Origin: an uncultured Bacilli bacterium
GTDB taxonomy: Bacteria; Bacillota_I; Bacilli_A; RF39; UBA660
NCBI GenBank assembly: GCA_947631525.1
Contig: CANRLQ010000042.1
Span: 1 to 8,140, forward strand
Reading direction: 5' to 3'
Length of the DNA: 8,140 nucleotides
In this document: positions 7,198 through 8,140 of the stretch, in pieces
Position numbering within the stretch: the first letter of the stretch is position 1
How the letters are laid out: each line of letters begins with the position of its first letter
Made by a program: the position numbers and the translations under genes
The notes under the pieces: generated by a model
Databases searched by the model: none
Told to the model about the DNA's origin: nothing
Seen by the model: the letters and a program-made list of their open reading frames with translations, nothing else

Positions 7198-7214
7198 TGA
7201 TTAGATTCCTTTCT
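7157..7214 (-). promoter_or_regulatory. Patatin-gene leader: SD-like block, two-tier hairpin, 12-nt linker
   Basis: Reading the minus strand, AGAAAGGAATC (7214-7204) contains AAAGGA (7212-7207). The lower stem AATCTAAT (7207-7200) pairs with ATTAGATT (7176-7169), and the upper stem GTGATT (7197-7192) with AATCAC (7185-7180) around the loop AATAAA. The internal loop has 2 nt on one side and 3 nt on the other. The linker ATATGTGATATA (7168-7157), again 12 nt, leads to the ATG at 7156. The arrangement matches the uppP leader at 17-79. A competing hairpin, ATCACATA (7184-7177) / TATGTGAT (7167-7160), uses part of both stems and the linker, so two exclusive folds are possible. TGATATAAT at 7163-7155 looks like a -10 box but overlaps the ATG, so it cannot give a full-length message. 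Confidence 0.55.
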
Positions 7215-7555
7215 TTTATATTTTTATATAACTGAATAGGTTATAATATTTTAAGCACTGTGGATTTGTTCTGTTTTTGACGACTTTGACTTGTTGAAAA
7301 TGACAACTGCCACATGCTTATATTTTTATTAGTAATTAACTGTTTAACACTTTAAAATTTTGTATTCCATGTTAATACACAAGTAGAAGTATTATGTAAA
7401 ACTAAAGTATATTAAAAACTAATTAGAAGTATTTTTATGTGTTTTTTTGTTATTTCAAAACACAAACATTATTTTTCATTTGTACTGAATAGGAGAAATA
7501 ATTGAAGGAAATTTAACTTTCACAAATGCTACCTTCTATATTTTAAATAGATTTT
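7215..7555. other. Intergenic stretch without a recognised gene
   Basis: About 340 nt between the patatin leader and the end of the leucine-rich-repeat gene. No frame looks like a complete gene. It holds a GC-richer patch at 7254-7318 (26 G/C of 65, against a much more AT-rich surround). On the minus strand that patch lies in an open stretch of 33 codons (7317-7219, stop at 7216-7218) that has no ATG. An 8-bp hairpin TGTGTTTT/AAAACACA lies at 7438-7464; it lacks a following T-run on the minus strand, so it is not a convincing terminator for the upstream gene. A second weak hairpin, GAAGG/CCTTC, lies at 7504-7536. No tRNA, CRISPR repeat or known riboswitch is evident. The promoter of the patatin-ligA operon should lie here, but I cannot single out a convincing one. 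Confidence 0.5.
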
Positions 7556-8140
7556 TCATTTTATTCCACTTCTTATATTATTATCTTTAAAGTTATCTTT
7601 ATTAAATTTTGGATGAGATTCTAAAAATCCATCTATTTTTTTATTTTTTAAATTTGGACAATTTAGTTCTTGTAAAGAGGTATTATATTTTAAAAATTTA
7701 TCCTCTACTTCTTGCAAGTTTGGACAATTTAACTTTTGTAAAGAGTTATTCCAATATAAGAAACCATATCCTGTTTTCTGTAAACTTGGTAAAGTTAATT
7801 CTTGTAGAGAGTTATTTCTGAATAAGAAATAATCTCCTACTTCTTGTAAGCTTGATAAAGTTAATTCTTGTAGAGAGTTATTCCAACATAAGAAATTATC
7901 TCTTATTTCTTGTAAATTTGAGAGATTTAACTTTTTTAAAGATTTATTATAACATAAGAAATCAGCTTCTACTTTTTGTAATTTTGGTAAATTTAGGACT
8001 TGTAAAGAGTTATTAAAATATAAGAAACAATGTCCTACTTTTTCTATATTAGAATTTGTTAATTTTATAAATTCATTATTTTCATTTAATTCTATTTCTA
8101 TGTCTTCTCCGTTTTTTACTTTTATTTTTATCTTTTTTTC
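7556..8140 (-). CDS. Leucine-rich-repeat protein, C-terminal part (5' end outside window)
   Basis: The frame is open from the window edge (first full codon at 8140) to TGA at 7556-7558, giving 194 residues; it has no start codon at its head and continues beyond the window. The visible N-terminal 34 residues are charged and beta-strand-like (KIKIKVKNGEDIEIEL). Six repeats of exactly 22 residues follow (35-166) with the pattern V-x-x-x-F-L-x-x-N-N-S-L-Q-x-L-x-L-P-x-L-Q-x, then a degenerate cap and a charged tail. The pattern resembles the BspA/LRR_5 type of leucine-rich repeat, usually 23 residues, found in surface or host-interaction proteins of gut and oral bacteria. Location and role cannot be told without the N-terminus. 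In the last two repeats Cys replaces a core Leu (NCPNL). LRR fold is well supported; the function is unknown. Confidence 0.85.
   Translation of the reverse strand, partial: EKKIKIKVKNGEDIEIELNENNEFIKLTNSNIEKVGHCFLYFNNSLQVLNLPKLQKVEADFLCYNKSLKKLNLSNLQEIRDNFLCWNNSLQELTLSSLQEVGDYFLFRNNSLQELTLPSLQKTGYGFLYWNNSLQKLNCPNLQEVEDKFLKYNTSLQELNCPNLKNKKIDGFLESHPKFNKDNFKDNNIRSGIK
7643..8038 (-). repeat. Six tandem 66-bp repeats encoding 22-residue LRR units
   Basis: Six in-frame 66-bp units with no insertions or deletions between them. The third and fourth units (7839-7904 and 7773-7838) differ at 11 of 66 positions by my hand alignment and share an unbroken 27-nt match over the codons for NNSLQELTL, which suggests fairly recent duplication. 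Others are more diverged. The recurring TCTTTACAA/TCTCTACAA (SLQ) core makes the array visible at DNA level. Confidence 0.85.

Noticed and set aside
7384..7433. Repeated TAGAAGTATT (7384-7393, 7424-7433) as a CRISPR-like or iteron unit
   Set aside because: There are only two copies, short and AT-rich, with no third unit or regular spacing.
7438..7464. TGTGTTTT/AAAACACA hairpin as terminator of the LRR gene
   Set aside because: On the minus strand it is followed by TAAAAATAC and not by a T-run, and it lies about 90 nt beyond the stop codon; on the plus strand there is no gene to terminate.
7231..7493. 10-bp direct repeat ACTGAATAGG (7231-7240 and 7484-7493) as target-site duplication around a 243-bp element
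   Set aside because: In about 400 nt of such AT-rich sequence one 10-mer repeat is expected by chance at a rate near one half, and the enclosed ends show no inverted repeats.
7609..7821. 70-codon plus-strand open frame near the right end
   Set aside because: It is the antisense of the LRR repeats; its internal repetition (LDNL..VKSY) simply mirrors the 66-bp units of the real minus-strand gene.
1..8140. Mycoplasma-type code (TGA as Trp)
   Set aside because: TGA terminates both the patatin and the LRR frames at natural ends, and tryptophans in PflB, PflA and LigA are encoded by TGG.

Overview
The window comes from a very AT-rich, anaerobe-like bacterium with compact gene packing, most likely a low-GC Firmicutes/Bacilli relative such as the gut RF39 or Erysipelotrichales-type lineages (inference; no marker here fixes the taxon). 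TGA is a normal stop: it ends both the patatin gene and the leucine-rich-repeat gene. The genetic code is therefore the standard bacterial one and not the Mycoplasma/Spiroplasma code, despite the base composition. Pyruvate formate-lyase with its radical-SAM activase points to anaerobic mixed-acid fermentation.

Layout. uppP (80-895, +) encodes the undecaprenyl-diphosphate phosphatase of cell-wall lipid-carrier recycling. It converges, through a terminator at 896-927, on the pflB-pflA operon (3831 to 918, -), whose two genes overlap by 14 nt. Behind a second terminator (about 3928-3955) lies a two-gene operon on the same strand: a patatin-like phospholipase (7156-5936) whose stop overlaps the start of ligA (5939-3954), the NAD-dependent DNA ligase, in an ATGA junction. 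A 399-nt non-coding stretch follows (7157-7555). Then comes the C-terminal part of a leucine-rich-repeat protein (8140-7556, -), whose 5' end lies outside the window and which contains six 22-residue repeats.

Most interesting point. The leaders of uppP and of the patatin gene, on opposite strands and 7 kb apart, share one architecture. Each has the block AGAAAGGAATC, containing a Shine-Dalgarno-like AAAGGA. A two-tier hairpin follows, and then GATTATA(C/T)GTGAT running into the ATG. In both, exactly 12 nt separate the base of the hairpin from the ATG. The outer base pairs are identical, while the inner stem sequences differ but still pair. This looks like a conserved RNA (or operator) element at the start codon, possibly one that brings a distant Shine-Dalgarno next to the ATG by folding. 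I do not recognise it as a named element. pflB lacks it and has an ordinary GGAGG site.

The other genes are ordinary core genes. The remaining oddities are the coupling of ligA to a phospholipase gene, a 65-nt patch of higher GC in the intergenic region, and terminators whose stems overlap stop codons.
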